Positions 9,472 to 16,096 of a DNA stretch of 64,000 bases are shown one piece after another. The stretch lies in assembly GCA_945885475.1 (NCBI GenBank), contig CAMCYR010000006.1, positions 1-64,000 on the forward strand, written 5' to 3'. Source of the DNA: Chitinophaga pinensis. GTDB taxonomy: Bacteria > Bacteroidota > Bacteroidia > 2-12-FULL-35-15. The notes under the pieces were generated by a model, which was not told the DNA's origin, searched no databases, and saw nothing but the letters and a program-made list of their open reading frames with translations. The stretch's first letter is position 1. Each line of letters opens with the position of its first letter. The position numbers and the translations under genes were made by a program.

Positions 9472-10239
9472 ATGAAAAAAGATCTCAACCAAATATTTGA
9501 AGAATTACTGAACCGCTATGTAAGTAGCATGGAGCAGAACTACCAAACCAAATACAAAAGAGCAAAGGATAAGGAATTTGTGAAGGAAGAATTAAAAAGA
9601 GCGACCGATTTTATGAACGATTGGATCAGTCAAGCGAGCGGAAAAGGAGAAATGTTTGGAGTTTTCTCAAAAATGTATAAAAGAGGTGATGATATAAATG
9701 AGATTATTGCCCATTTAAGGGGGGTGTACGGTGAAGTGAACGATGAGCGGTCATTCAAGCGTATAGAAAACGGAAAGCGGATCACACTTTATATCAGCGA
9801 AGAAGAAAAAGCATTAAAAAAATTAGCTTTAGACGAACGTAAACTTTTAAAATACCTTATCAGGGCAATCGGATATGTTGAACTCCAAAAACGTTTGCCG
9901 AAAATGTTTGATGAAAAGGAAAATGTTTCTCCGGAAAAACCAAATGCTTATCCGATTATATGGTCAGGCAAAAAGGATAATAAAAACGAGTTTGTCCAAT
10001 TGATTTATGGCTTGCACAAAGCAGGCCTGATCAACGAAGGAAAAGGCGAGATCACTAAAATAATAGAAACGCTTGCTGAAAACTTAAAGGTTGATCTTGG
10101 AAAAGGCTGGCAAGCAAATCATTCATCTAGTATACACAGAGCCAAAGAAGATTATCAGCCACGCATATTTCATAAGATACAATTGGCTTACGGACAGTAC
10201 ATTACAGAGCAACTAACACTCAAGAAAAGCAAGAAGTAG
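9472..10239 (+). CDS. RteC-like protein, probable mobile-element regulator
   Basis: 255 residues. The C-terminal third (WSGKKDNKNEFVQLIYGLHK, then GLINEGKGEITKIIETLAE, then a basic patch SSIHRAKEDYQPRIF) has the arrangement of RteC proteins, regulators of Bacteroides conjugative and mobilisable elements. The N-terminal part is helical and rich in Lys/Glu, without a clear domain. It follows the SIR2 gene by 25 bases and is followed by a hairpin terminator, so the two may form one transcript. Its presence supports the view that the SIR2 gene is element cargo. The RteC assignment rests on C-terminal pattern recognition only. Confidence 0.55.
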   Translation: MKKDLNQIFEELLNRYVSSMEQNYQTKYKRAKDKEFVKEELKRATDFMNDWISQASGKGEMFGVFSKMYKRGDDINEIIAHLRGVYGEVNDERSFKRIENGKRITLYISEEEKALKKLALDERKLLKYLIRAIGYVELQKRLPKMFDEKENVSPEKPNAYPIIWSGKKDNKNEFVQLIYGLHKAGLINEGKGEITKIIETLAENLKVDLGKGWQANHSSSIHRAKEDYQPRIFHKIQLAYGQYITEQLTLKKSKK

Positions 10240-10240
10240 T

Positions 10241-10304
10241 ATTTTACATATTTTACGCATTTTACAGAGGGCGGGGTATTTTACCCCGCCCTCTTGCATT
10301 TTAC
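10241..10304 (+). repeat. Five ATTTTAC direct repeats around the terminator
   Basis: The heptamer ATTTTAC occurs at 10241, 10250, 10259, 10278 and 10298. The first three are spaced exactly 9 bp, the rest 19 and 20 bp. One copy forms the loop and part of the stem of the terminator. This may be a binding site for an element protein or just local expansion. Confidence 0.4.
10267..10293 (+). terminator. GC-rich hairpin terminator after RteC-like gene
   Basis: A perfect 12-bp stem (GAGGGCGGGGTA with TACCCCGCCCTC) closes a 3-base loop, 27 bases after the RteC-like stop. No long T-run follows (TTGCATTTTAC), so release may be partly from the strong stem. Such a GC-rich stem stands out in this AT-rich DNA. 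Confidence 0.7.
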
Positions 10305-10502
10305 ATATCCCTCCACAGAATCAAGGATTTAGAAAAAATCTGCCCCAAGCCCATCTCCAAGTAGGTGTAAAAAACCAAACCATAGTGAAATCTTTGCATC
10401 GTTAAAACTTCCAATACAGGGCTTTACCTGCAAATATCTTCGGGTATATGAACAGAGAGAAAAAGAAAGAAAGAGGTTTGAAAATTATTAAACACACACT
10501 AT

Positions 10503-10943
10503 ATGAAAGGGCAAGAAACACAAAACACCGAGAAACAGAAAACGAGTAACAAAACGCTTTCAGGAACAGAAGAAAAATCTGCATGGGAGAAAGCAGTAGA
10601 AACAATCGCAGGCGATAATAAGCTCATGGGAGTAGCATTAAAAATATTGCTAAGTCCTCTGACACTGCTCATCGGTTTGGGCGCACTGGTTTATTGTTTT
10701 GTAAAAATTAAGTCACTCAATACGGAAGTTGAAAAGTTAAAGACGGAAAATAAAAAACTAACTGAGGATAAGGAAGAAATTGAAGAAGAAGTTCACAAGG
10801 TCAAAAGGAAATATAAAAAATTAAAAGAGTTATTGGGCACCGAAAATGAAAGCGAGTTATCTGGTTTAAGAGCAGTGCCGAAAAATTTAATTCCCTTACA
10901 GCCGCAAAAAAATAAAATTTATAACACAGCCTTTCTGGATTAA
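10503..10943 (+). CDS. Small membrane protein with long coiled coil
   Basis: 146 residues, not recognised as a family. Residues 1-40 are polar. A hydrophobic stretch (GVALKILLSPLTLLIGLGAL, continuing VYCFV) at about 49-73 is a probable transmembrane helix. Residues 75-120 form a highly charged coiled coil (heptad-like Lys/Glu: VEKLKTENKKLTEDKEEIEE). It is typical of accessory proteins of mobile elements that anchor or scaffold at the membrane, but no function can be assigned. Upstream is a 260-base gap with the terminator of the previous unit; downstream come more small Lys/Glu-rich genes on the same strand. Confidence 0.55.
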   Translation: MKGQETQNTEKQKTSNKTLSGTEEKSAWEKAVETIAGDNKLMGVALKILLSPLTLLIGLGALVYCFVKIKSLNTEVEKLKTENKKLTEDKEEIEEEVHKVKRKYKKLKELLGTENESELSGLRAVPKNLIPLQPQKNKIYNTAFLD

Positions 10944-10977
10944 TGGATTTAAATCAAAAACGAAAAAACATCAAAAA

Positions 10978-11247
10978 ATGGAAAAGAACGAAATTACAAA
11001 ACGATACAAAGTCCCACAAGATGTGATAATGGATATTTTGCGAATCCTGTTTGGCAACAAAATAAAGCACAAGATAGAAGGCATTAAAGAAAAAGAGAAC
11101 ATGATTATTTTACAAGTAAATTATGCAGACAAAGCAAATAACGTAAGTGCGCAAGAAAATATTGAAGCAATCCTTATTGATTATACAGAATATATGAAGG
11201 GGCTTTTAGGTGAAAGCACATTGTTCATGGAGGAAGATGACAATTAA
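10978..11247 (+). CDS. Hypothetical 89-aa protein, relative of the 80-aa protein at 12675
   Basis: Not a known family. A segment [VI]PQ[DE] followed by a helix, then a beta strand MIILQVNYA and a second helix (ENIEAILIDYTEYM) can be aligned by eye with the 80-aa protein at 12675-12917 (IPQEMMIETVEIIEEN, then AIILGFDYS, then MEILERIEDY). The predicted order is helix-strand-helix. It is cytoplasmic. It sits 34 bases after the membrane coiled-coil gene and 30 bases before the zinc-finger/coiled-coil gene, in the same presumed operon of the element. Confidence 0.5.
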   Translation: MEKNEITKRYKVPQDVIMDILRILFGNKIKHKIEGIKEKENMIILQVNYADKANNVSAQENIEAILIDYTEYMKGLLGESTLFMEEDDN

Positions 11248-11261
11248 AAATAGGTTGTACC

Positions 11262-11268
11262 AAAGGAG
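11262..11268 (+). promoter_or_regulatory. Shine-Dalgarno AAAGGAG for the 415-aa gene
   Basis: AAAGGAG lies 9 bases before the ATG at 11278. Chromosomal genes in this window mostly lack such a site, so it marks this gene as having a different translational style. Confidence 0.6.
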
Positions 11269-11277
11269 AAAAAAGAA

Positions 11278-12525
11278 ATGGAAAAAAACTGTTTATACTG
11301 TGAAACGCATTTTACGACTGCCCGAAGTAACAAAAAATACTGTTCGGACAATTGTAAGCAGATGGCTTACTTCAAACGTAATGGTTTGGTATTATCCGGT
11401 ACCGTAAAATCAGAAACGCTTTCCTATAAGGCTCCTGTTGTGCAAGAACAAATCGTAAAATACGATTTGGAAACTCCCTCCCTTAAAAATGAAACAATAG
11501 AAAATCCTACCGTAAAATGCGAAACAACTCAGCAAAAAAATGTGCTTGATATTGCTTCGGTTGAAACCTTGTTAAATCGATTAACTAAAAACTTGGAAAG
11601 AAAATTTGAGCAAACCATTGAAAATGTAAAACAGGAGTTAAGTGTAAAATACGGATTGGACATCACAAAAAAAGAAACGCCCGAATTGGTAGCTGAATCT
11701 CCAGCGGAAAATCATCAGATAAAAATCATTGACTTATACGAAGATAACGAAGAGGAAAAAGAAAATAATCTTTTTGAATTTACAAGCAATGAAGAAAGAT
11801 TGGGAAATCAAACGGAAACAGAAGAGGAAAATGAAATAGGAGTTGAAGAAATTATAAAACAACAAAAGGAAGAGATTCAAAAACTAAAAGCTGAAATCGA
11901 AGCATTGAAACGGGAAATGCTTGAAGACATAAGAGATTCAGAAGAAGAGGAAATGCATTATGAGTGGATAGAATCAAAATTCACCCAGAAAATTGAGAAG
12001 CAGATTTTGGCAGAAAGTAAAACGCATCTGTTTAATCAACGAATAAAAGGATGGAATTATCAGCACTTGGAAAGCGTGAACTGGGTTAACATCAGATTAA
12101 GATGTTTGGTAGAGAGCATGATAAAGCTGAGTAATTATGGTAACATTGATAAACATACCTTGCTATGCATGAATGATGCCTTTCACCGACTTGTAAAAAG
12201 CAATGCTTTTAGAACACTTCCGGAAAATTATCCTTACATAGAACTGATAAAGGAGCTTTTTATTAAACTCCATCAACTTCTAAAGAACAACGAGTTTTCA
12301 GAAAATTTAAAATTCAGTTTGGCAGAAAAATTAAAGACAAAACTCATCGCTATCCGATACGAGATGATGAAGTTTATTCCTGCCATGAAATTCAGCGAGA
12401 TGGATTTCATAGAAACCAGCATTCACGACCCATTAACAAAGAAAGAGTCAGAACTAAAAAGGATGCCCGACTGGTATTGGCGCTATAAGGCAATGAAAAA
12501 AGAAAAGGAGCGAATCGCTGCTTAA
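11278..12525 (+). CDS. Zinc-finger-like / coiled-coil element protein, 415 aa
   Basis: The N-terminus holds a compact Cys cluster (CLYCETHF, YCSDNCKQMAYFKRNG; C-x2-C and C-x3-C) resembling small treble-clef fingers found in Bacteroidota mobile-element proteins. Residues 70-230 are acidic and Lys/Glu-rich with coiled-coil character (EEIQKLKAEIEALKREML). Residues 240-415 are helical with conserved-looking Trp/Tyr positions (WNYQHLESVNWVNIRLRCLV). It could bind DNA through the finger, for example in replication or mobilisation, but this is inference. An AAAGGAG Shine-Dalgarno lies 9 bases before the ATG, unusual for this phylum. Confidence 0.55.
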   Translation: MEKNCLYCETHFTTARSNKKYCSDNCKQMAYFKRNGLVLSGTVKSETLSYKAPVVQEQIVKYDLETPSLKNETIENPTVKCETTQQKNVLDIASVETLLNRLTKNLERKFEQTIENVKQELSVKYGLDITKKETPELVAESPAENHQIKIIDLYEDNEEEKENNLFEFTSNEERLGNQTETEEENEIGVEEIIKQQKEEIQKLKAEIEALKREMLEDIRDSEEEEMHYEWIESKFTQKIEKQILAESKTHLFNQRIKGWNYQHLESVNWVNIRLRCLVESMIKLSNYGNIDKHTLLCMNDAFHRLVKSNAFRTLPENYPYIELIKELFIKLHQLLKNNEFSENLKFSLAEKLKTKLIAIRYEMMKFIPAMKFSEMDFIETSIHDPLTKKESELKRMPDWYWRYKAMKKEKERIAA

Positions 12526-12674
12526 TGTGAGAAAATCAATTTTAAAATAACCATAATTTAAAAATCATGAAAAACAGAATCAGATCGCCTTCTTCAATAG
12601 TTAGGGCATAGAAAACAATAAAATAAAAACGTAGAAAGAATTGAAAGAAAATTAATAATTGAAAAGCAAGAAAA

Positions 12675-12917
12675 ATGGGAAAGCAAAATGAGACACGGTA
12701 TATCGAACTGAACATTCCACAGGAAATGATGATCGAAACAGTAGAAATTATTGAAGAGAATGAATTGGACGCTACTATTGTCGGCAAGGCTGAAGATGAA
12801 GAAGCGATCATCCTGGGATTTGATTATTCCTCGTCTCAAAGGGAGAGCATTATGGAAATCTTAGAACGCATCGAAGATTATAATAATGCTGAAGAAACCG
12901 AAGAGGAAGAAGATTAG
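12675..12917 (+). CDS. Hypothetical 80-aa acidic protein, relative of the 89-aa protein
   Basis: Small acidic protein (ends in a run of Glu/Asp) of unknown role. Its pattern YIELNIPQEMMIETVEIIEE followed by EEAIILGFDYSSS matches the 89-aa protein at 10978, so the two look like paralogues inside the same element. There is no signal peptide. It is 149 bases downstream of the 415-aa gene; that gap has no recognisable gene on either strand (track ORFs there on the minus strand are shadows). A 13-bp hairpin follows its stop. Confidence 0.5.
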   Translation: MGKQNETRYIELNIPQEMMIETVEIIEENELDATIVGKAEDEEAIILGFDYSSSQRESIMEILERIEDYNNAEETEEEED

Positions 12918-12945
12918 AGGCATAAGATATAAGTAAACAAAAACA

Positions 12946-12974
12946 AGATCCGGCAGGCTTTGCCTGCCGGATCT
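12946..12974 (+). terminator. 13-bp hairpin after the 80-aa gene
   Basis: Perfect inverted repeat AGATCCGGCAGGC / GCCTGCCGGATCT with a TTT loop. TTAAAAA follows instead of a T-run, so on the plus strand it is an imperfect intrinsic terminator. The sequence is GC-rich compared with its surroundings. The next gene starts 15 bases after it. Confidence 0.6.
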
Positions 12975-12989
12975 TTAAAAATCAAGATT

Positions 12990-13250
12990 ATGCGTGAAGA
13001 GAAAACAAAGACACACAGAACAACAGGAAATAATACGCCTGAAAACAATTCAGAGAAAGAAGCACAATTGAAAACAGAATTTTTACGAATGCAATTTTGC
13101 GTGGAAGTACTGTCCGATTTAATTTCATTTCAAAAGCAAAACGAGCTGGAATGGGAAAAGGTGGAAAAATTAATGAGAGATAGAAAGCGAAAAAAAAGGC
13201 GCAGTAAATGGGAGGTGATAAATGGAACAGAGCATCAAAAAAATCAATAA
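12990..13250 (+). CDS. Hypothetical 86-aa basic protein of the element
   Basis: The track starts at a TTG at 12960 inside the hairpin; the ATG at 12990 just after it is more plausible and gives 86 residues (MREEKTKTHRTTGN...). The middle is helical (LRMQFCVEVLSDLISFQKQ) and the end very basic (MRDRKRKKRRSKW), compatible with nucleic-acid binding. No family is recognised. Its last 29 bases overlap the next gene, whose Shine-Dalgarno lies inside this CDS, so the two are translationally linked. Confidence 0.45.
   Translation: MREEKTKTHRTTGNNTPENNSEKEAQLKTEFLRMQFCVEVLSDLISFQKQNELEWEKVEKLMRDRKRKKRRSKWEVINGTEHQKNQ
13211..13218 (+). promoter_or_regulatory. Full Shine-Dalgarno GGAGGTGA for the 78-aa gene
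   Basis: GGAGGTGA is complementary to the anti-Shine-Dalgarno over its whole length and lies only 3 bases before the ATG, a short spacing. Its position inside the preceding CDS argues for regulated or coupled start. Confidence 0.55.
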
Positions 13251-13458
13251 TTATTTTGAGCAAGAAGATAAACCGATTCTGTCAATCGAAAAAGCAAGAT
13301 CACTTTTGCTAGACAGTAAATTAAGTGATGAAGAATTACAACAAGTATTACTCAATATTCAGCAGTTTAGTGAAATGGTCTACGACCTTTATTTAATGGG
13401 CAAAGTCAAGGAAAATGGCGAAGAATCGGCAGAGGAAAACTACCTGTTAGCCGCATAA
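13222..13458 (+). CDS. Hypothetical 78-aa helical protein of the element
   Basis: Not recognised. Nearly all helical and acidic (SIEKARSLLLDSKLSDEELQ), without signal peptide. A full-length Shine-Dalgarno, GGAGGTGA, lies 3 bases before the ATG inside the upstream gene; it is the best match to the 16S 3' end that I saw in the window. About 130 AT-rich bases separate it from the serine recombinase gene. Position next to the recombinase suggests a helper such as a directionality factor, but no HTH motif could be identified. Confidence 0.5.
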   Translation: MEQSIKKINNYFEQEDKPILSIEKARSLLLDSKLSDEELQQVLLNIQQFSEMVYDLYLMGKVKENGEESAEENYLLAA

Positions 13459-13570
13459 ACAATGGGCATTGCGCAAGAATTTGATTATTAGCGAGTTAAA
13501 ACGGAGCAATTTTTGATTTAGTGTATTGATAATGAATATATTATGATTATATTGAAGCGTTAAACCAAAA

Positions 13571-13580
13571 GGGAAAGGAG
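13571..13580 (+). promoter_or_regulatory. Shine-Dalgarno GGGAAAGGAG for the recombinase
   Basis: GGGAAAGGAG lies 7 bases before the ATG at 13588. It fixes the start, and with the sites at 11262 and 13211 forms a set of strong ribosome sites confined to the element. Confidence 0.6.
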
Positions 13581-13587
13581 AAATAAA

Positions 13588-15252
13588 ATGAATAAATTGG
13601 CGGTAGCGAAAACAACAAGCGCTAAAGATGAACTAACTGAAGTAACCATTTTTAATCAGTTCGGAAAAGGAAAAGAATTAAAAAGTAGCCGAACAAATAA
13701 CTGCGTAATCTATACAAGGGTTTCAAGCAGGGAACAGGAACTTGGATATAGTTTGGATACACAGCGAAAAGATTGCGAGGAGTTCGCCCGAAAAAACAAT
13801 TACAGTGTTTTAGGATTCTTCGGAGGAACATATGAAAGTGCAAAAACGGACGAGCGTAAAGAGTTTAACCGGATGCTTCAATTCTGTAAACGCTCAAAAG
13901 AAAAGATAACCTACATTGTTGTTCACATGGTGGATAGGTTTTCACGATCAGGAGCAAACGCTATATACATCAAGGATCAGTTAAAATCCACAGGAATTTA
14001 TATAATGTCTGTAAAACAACCTGTTGATGTAACAACTTCCAGCGGAGACTTTCAGCAAAACATTCAGATTATATTTTCTCATTATGATAATCAAGTGAGA
14101 AGAGAAAAATGTGTTGCCGGAATTTTAGAAGCATTGAATAGAGGTGAATGGTGTCATGCAGCACCAAGAGGATACGACTCGATAAAAATAAATGGCAAAA
14201 GAAAGCTGGTTGTAAATGCAGAAGGCAAACTTTTGCGAAAAGCATTTTTGTGGAAAGCGAATGAAGGCATTAGTAATGAGGAATGCATGAAGCGATTAAA
14301 CGATCTTGGTATGAAGATTATTAATCAGAGCATGTCGAACATTTTTAAAAATCCTTTTTATTGCGGATTGATGGCGCACAATTTACTCGAAGGGAAATTG
14401 GTAGATGGCAATCACGAAAAACTTATTTCAAAGGAAATATTTTTGAAAGTAAATGATTTGCAAAACAAAAATCCACATGGCTATAAAGTAGATTCCGATC
14501 AGGGCGAACTTCCATTGAAATTATTCTTCCGTTGCAAGACCTGCGGGAACGGATTAACGGGCTACATGGTAAAAAAGAAGAAGATTTGGTATTATAAATG
14601 CCGAATCAAGGGTTGTTGCAATAACAAGTCGGTAAAAGACCTGCACAATAAGTTTGATGAGATTATATCGCATTTTACGCTTCAGCCCGAATTCCTGCCT
14701 TTACTAAAGGAACAAATGCTGTTGACCATAGAAAGCCTGAATAAAGAGAATGAAGCCAACAGCAAGCGTTTAAAGGCCGATTATGAGAACTTAAACCGAA
14801 AGATTGAGAGGACGGAAGAGCGCTACATGAACGAGGAAATAGCCCAAGACCTATTCGTAAAATACGCTGAAAAATACAAACTAGAAAGGCTCGAATTACT
14901 TAGGAAAATGCAGGAATCTGAATATAGCAGTTCGAACCATCAAGATGCGGTCGATTTGGCGCTCAATTATGCCGTAAATCTCACTAAAATGTGGCATTCT
15001 GGGGATTTTATAAAGAAGCAAAGATTACAGTATTTCTTGTTTCCAGAAGGGTTGACCTATAACAAGCAAAATGACGAAGTTCGAACCACCAAGTATAATT
15101 CAGTATTTCTCTGGATTGCCTATAAACAAAAGGAACTTGAGGGCAATAAAAAAGGGATAGTCAGTCTTGGACTTGACTATCCCACTTGGGTGGTACCCAC
15201 TGGGATCGAACCAGTGACACAAGGATTTTCAGTCCTTTGCTCTACCAACTGA
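13588..15252 (+). CDS. Large serine recombinase (site-specific integrase)
   Basis: Domains in order: resolvase/invertase catalytic domain (about residues 38-185; YTRVSSREQE with the nucleophile Ser46, and VDRFSRSG), recombinase domain (about 200-310; FKNPFYCGLM), zinc ribbon (about 315-355; CKTCGNGLTG and CRIKGCC), then a coiled coil (about 375-450). This is the large serine integrase layout, which catalyses attP x attB integration. The last about 25 codons run into the tRNA-Phe gene antisense, so the C-terminus is chimeric: past the coiled coil it is completed by attachment-site/tRNA sequence. A strong GGGAAAGGAG lies 7 bases before the ATG. It defines the right edge of the integrated element. 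Confidence 0.92.
   Translation: MNKLAVAKTTSAKDELTEVTIFNQFGKGKELKSSRTNNCVIYTRVSSREQELGYSLDTQRKDCEEFARKNNYSVLGFFGGTYESAKTDERKEFNRMLQFCKRSKEKITYIVVHMVDRFSRSGANAIYIKDQLKSTGIYIMSVKQPVDVTTSSGDFQQNIQIIFSHYDNQVRREKCVAGILEALNRGEWCHAAPRGYDSIKINGKRKLVVNAEGKLLRKAFLWKANEGISNEECMKRLNDLGMKIINQSMSNIFKNPFYCGLMAHNLLEGKLVDGNHEKLISKEIFLKVNDLQNKNPHGYKVDSDQGELPLKLFFRCKTCGNGLTGYMVKKKKIWYYKCRIKGCCNNKSVKDLHNKFDEIISHFTLQPEFLPLLKEQMLLTIESLNKENEANSKRLKADYENLNRKIERTEERYMNEEIAQDLFVKYAEKYKLERLELLRKMQESEYSSSNHQDAVDLALNYAVNLTKMWHSGDFIKKQRLQYFLFPEGLTYNKQNDEVRTTKYNSVFLWIAYKQKELEGNKKGIVSLGLDYPTWVVPTGIEPVTQGFSVLCSTN
15148..15183 (-). terminator. tRNA-Phe terminator, inside recombinase reading frame
   Basis: On the minus strand a 9-bp stem GGGATAGTC / GACTATCCC with a 12-base loop is followed by TTTTTTATTG, a standard intrinsic terminator 7 bases past the tRNA 3' end. 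The same bases encode the recombinase C-terminus on the plus strand. Confidence 0.8.
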
Positions 15253-15263
15253 GCTAGGGTACC
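15191..15263 (-). tRNA. tRNA-Phe (anticodon GAA)
   Basis: A 73-nt cloverleaf on the minus strand. Acceptor arms GGTACCC and GGGTACC pair over 7 bp with discriminator A. The D-arm is GCTC AGTTGGTA GAGC, the anticodon arm AAGGA-CTGAAAA-TCCTT with GAA anticodon, and the T-arm ACTGG-TTCGATC-CCAGT. CCA is not encoded (CCC follows). The serine recombinase gene reaches the tRNA from its 3' side, marking the gene as the element's attachment site. An intrinsic terminator follows. Confidence 0.95.
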
Positions 15264-15344
15264 AGCTCCTTATAATCGGAGGGCAAATGTAAACATTATT
15301 TCTATTTCTCAAAAAAATATTTCTGTATTCCTTCGCTTTATTTG

Positions 15345-15352
15345 TAGTTTTG
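15345..15352 (+). promoter_or_regulatory. -7 box TAGTTTTG of coaX
   Basis: TAGTTTTG fits the Bacteroidota -7 consensus TAnnTTTG and ends only 4 bases before the coaX ATG, implying a nearly leaderless mRNA. No clean -33 TTTG was seen at the usual distance. Confidence 0.5.
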
Positions 15353-15356
15353 TGAT

Positions 15357-16091
15357 ATGCAATTAGTTATAGATATAGGAAACACGCGTGTGAAGGCGGC
15401 AATCTTTGAAAATAAGGTTCTCAAACATTTTTTTGTCTTCAATTCTACGGATGAGCTCCTTCTTTCCGGTATTTTTGATAATTATGATTTGAAACAGTGT
15501 ATTTTAGCTTCGGTTGTCAATGAAATGGAGTCCTTTATTGCTCTCCTGAAACAAAAAGTAAACGTATTGCTCTTTACTACAGATACACCTATACCGATTA
15601 CAAATCTATATCAAACAGCGCATTCTCTTGGCAGCGACCGTTTAGCTGGAGCAGTCGGGGGTAATTTCTTGTTTCCTGGTAAAAATGTCCTGGTGATCGA
15701 TTGCGGAACCTGCATTAAATATAATTTTGTGACCAATAATAACGAATACATAGGTGGTGCTATTTCTCCGGGGCTGCAGATGCGTTTAAAGGCGATGCAT
15801 ACTTTTACTTCCCGTTTGCCGTTGTTAGCTGTTGATCATTCGTTTGATCGGTTTATTGCTACAAATTCAAATGATAGTATCTTATCGGGTGCGCAAATGG
15901 GTGCTACTGCTGAAATAGATGGCTTTATTGAACAGTATAAAAACCTGTATCCGGATATAAATGTGGTTTTAACGGGTGGAGACGTTAATTTTTTTGAGAA
16001 ACGGTTAAAAAACAGCATCTTTGCAGACCAAAATTTAATCCTGAAAGGATTGAACGAAATTTTAGATTACAATTTAAATCGTATTAAGTGA
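15357..16091 (+). CDS. coaX: Type III pantothenate kinase
   Basis: ATP:pantothenate 4'-phosphotransferase, first step of coenzyme A synthesis, cytoplasmic. At 244 residues it has the usual size. ASKHA-fold motifs are clear: DIGNTRVKAAIFEN at the N-terminus (phosphate-1 loop), GSDRLAGAVGG at about 92-102, VIDCGTCIKYN (phosphate-2) at about 117-127, GGAISPGLQMRLKAM at about 133-147, and LTGGDVNFF near the end. Type III enzymes are not feedback-inhibited by CoA, as known for the family. It is first of a plus-strand series; the next gene starts 5 bases after its stop. A TAGTTTTG box lies directly before the ATG. Confidence 0.95.
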   Translation: MQLVIDIGNTRVKAAIFENKVLKHFFVFNSTDELLLSGIFDNYDLKQCILASVVNEMESFIALLKQKVNVLLFTTDTPIPITNLYQTAHSLGSDRLAGAVGGNFLFPGKNVLVIDCGTCIKYNFVTNNNEYIGGAISPGLQMRLKAMHTFTSRLPLLAVDHSFDRFIATNSNDSILSGAQMGATAEIDGFIEQYKNLYPDINVVLTGGDVNFFEKRLKNSIFADQNLILKGLNEILDYNLNRIK

Positions 16092-16096
16092 TAAAT

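Noticed and set aside
10448-10549. 33-codon plus-strand ORF MNREKKKERG... overlapping the next gene
   Set aside because: Very short, Lys/Glu-rich like random A-rich DNA, overlaps a better ORF out of frame.
12542-12839. Two minus-strand ORFs of 81-89 aa
   Set aside because: They are antisense to the 80-aa gene and its leader; hydrophobic Phe/Ile-rich composition is expected from the reverse of Glu/Lys-rich coding DNA.
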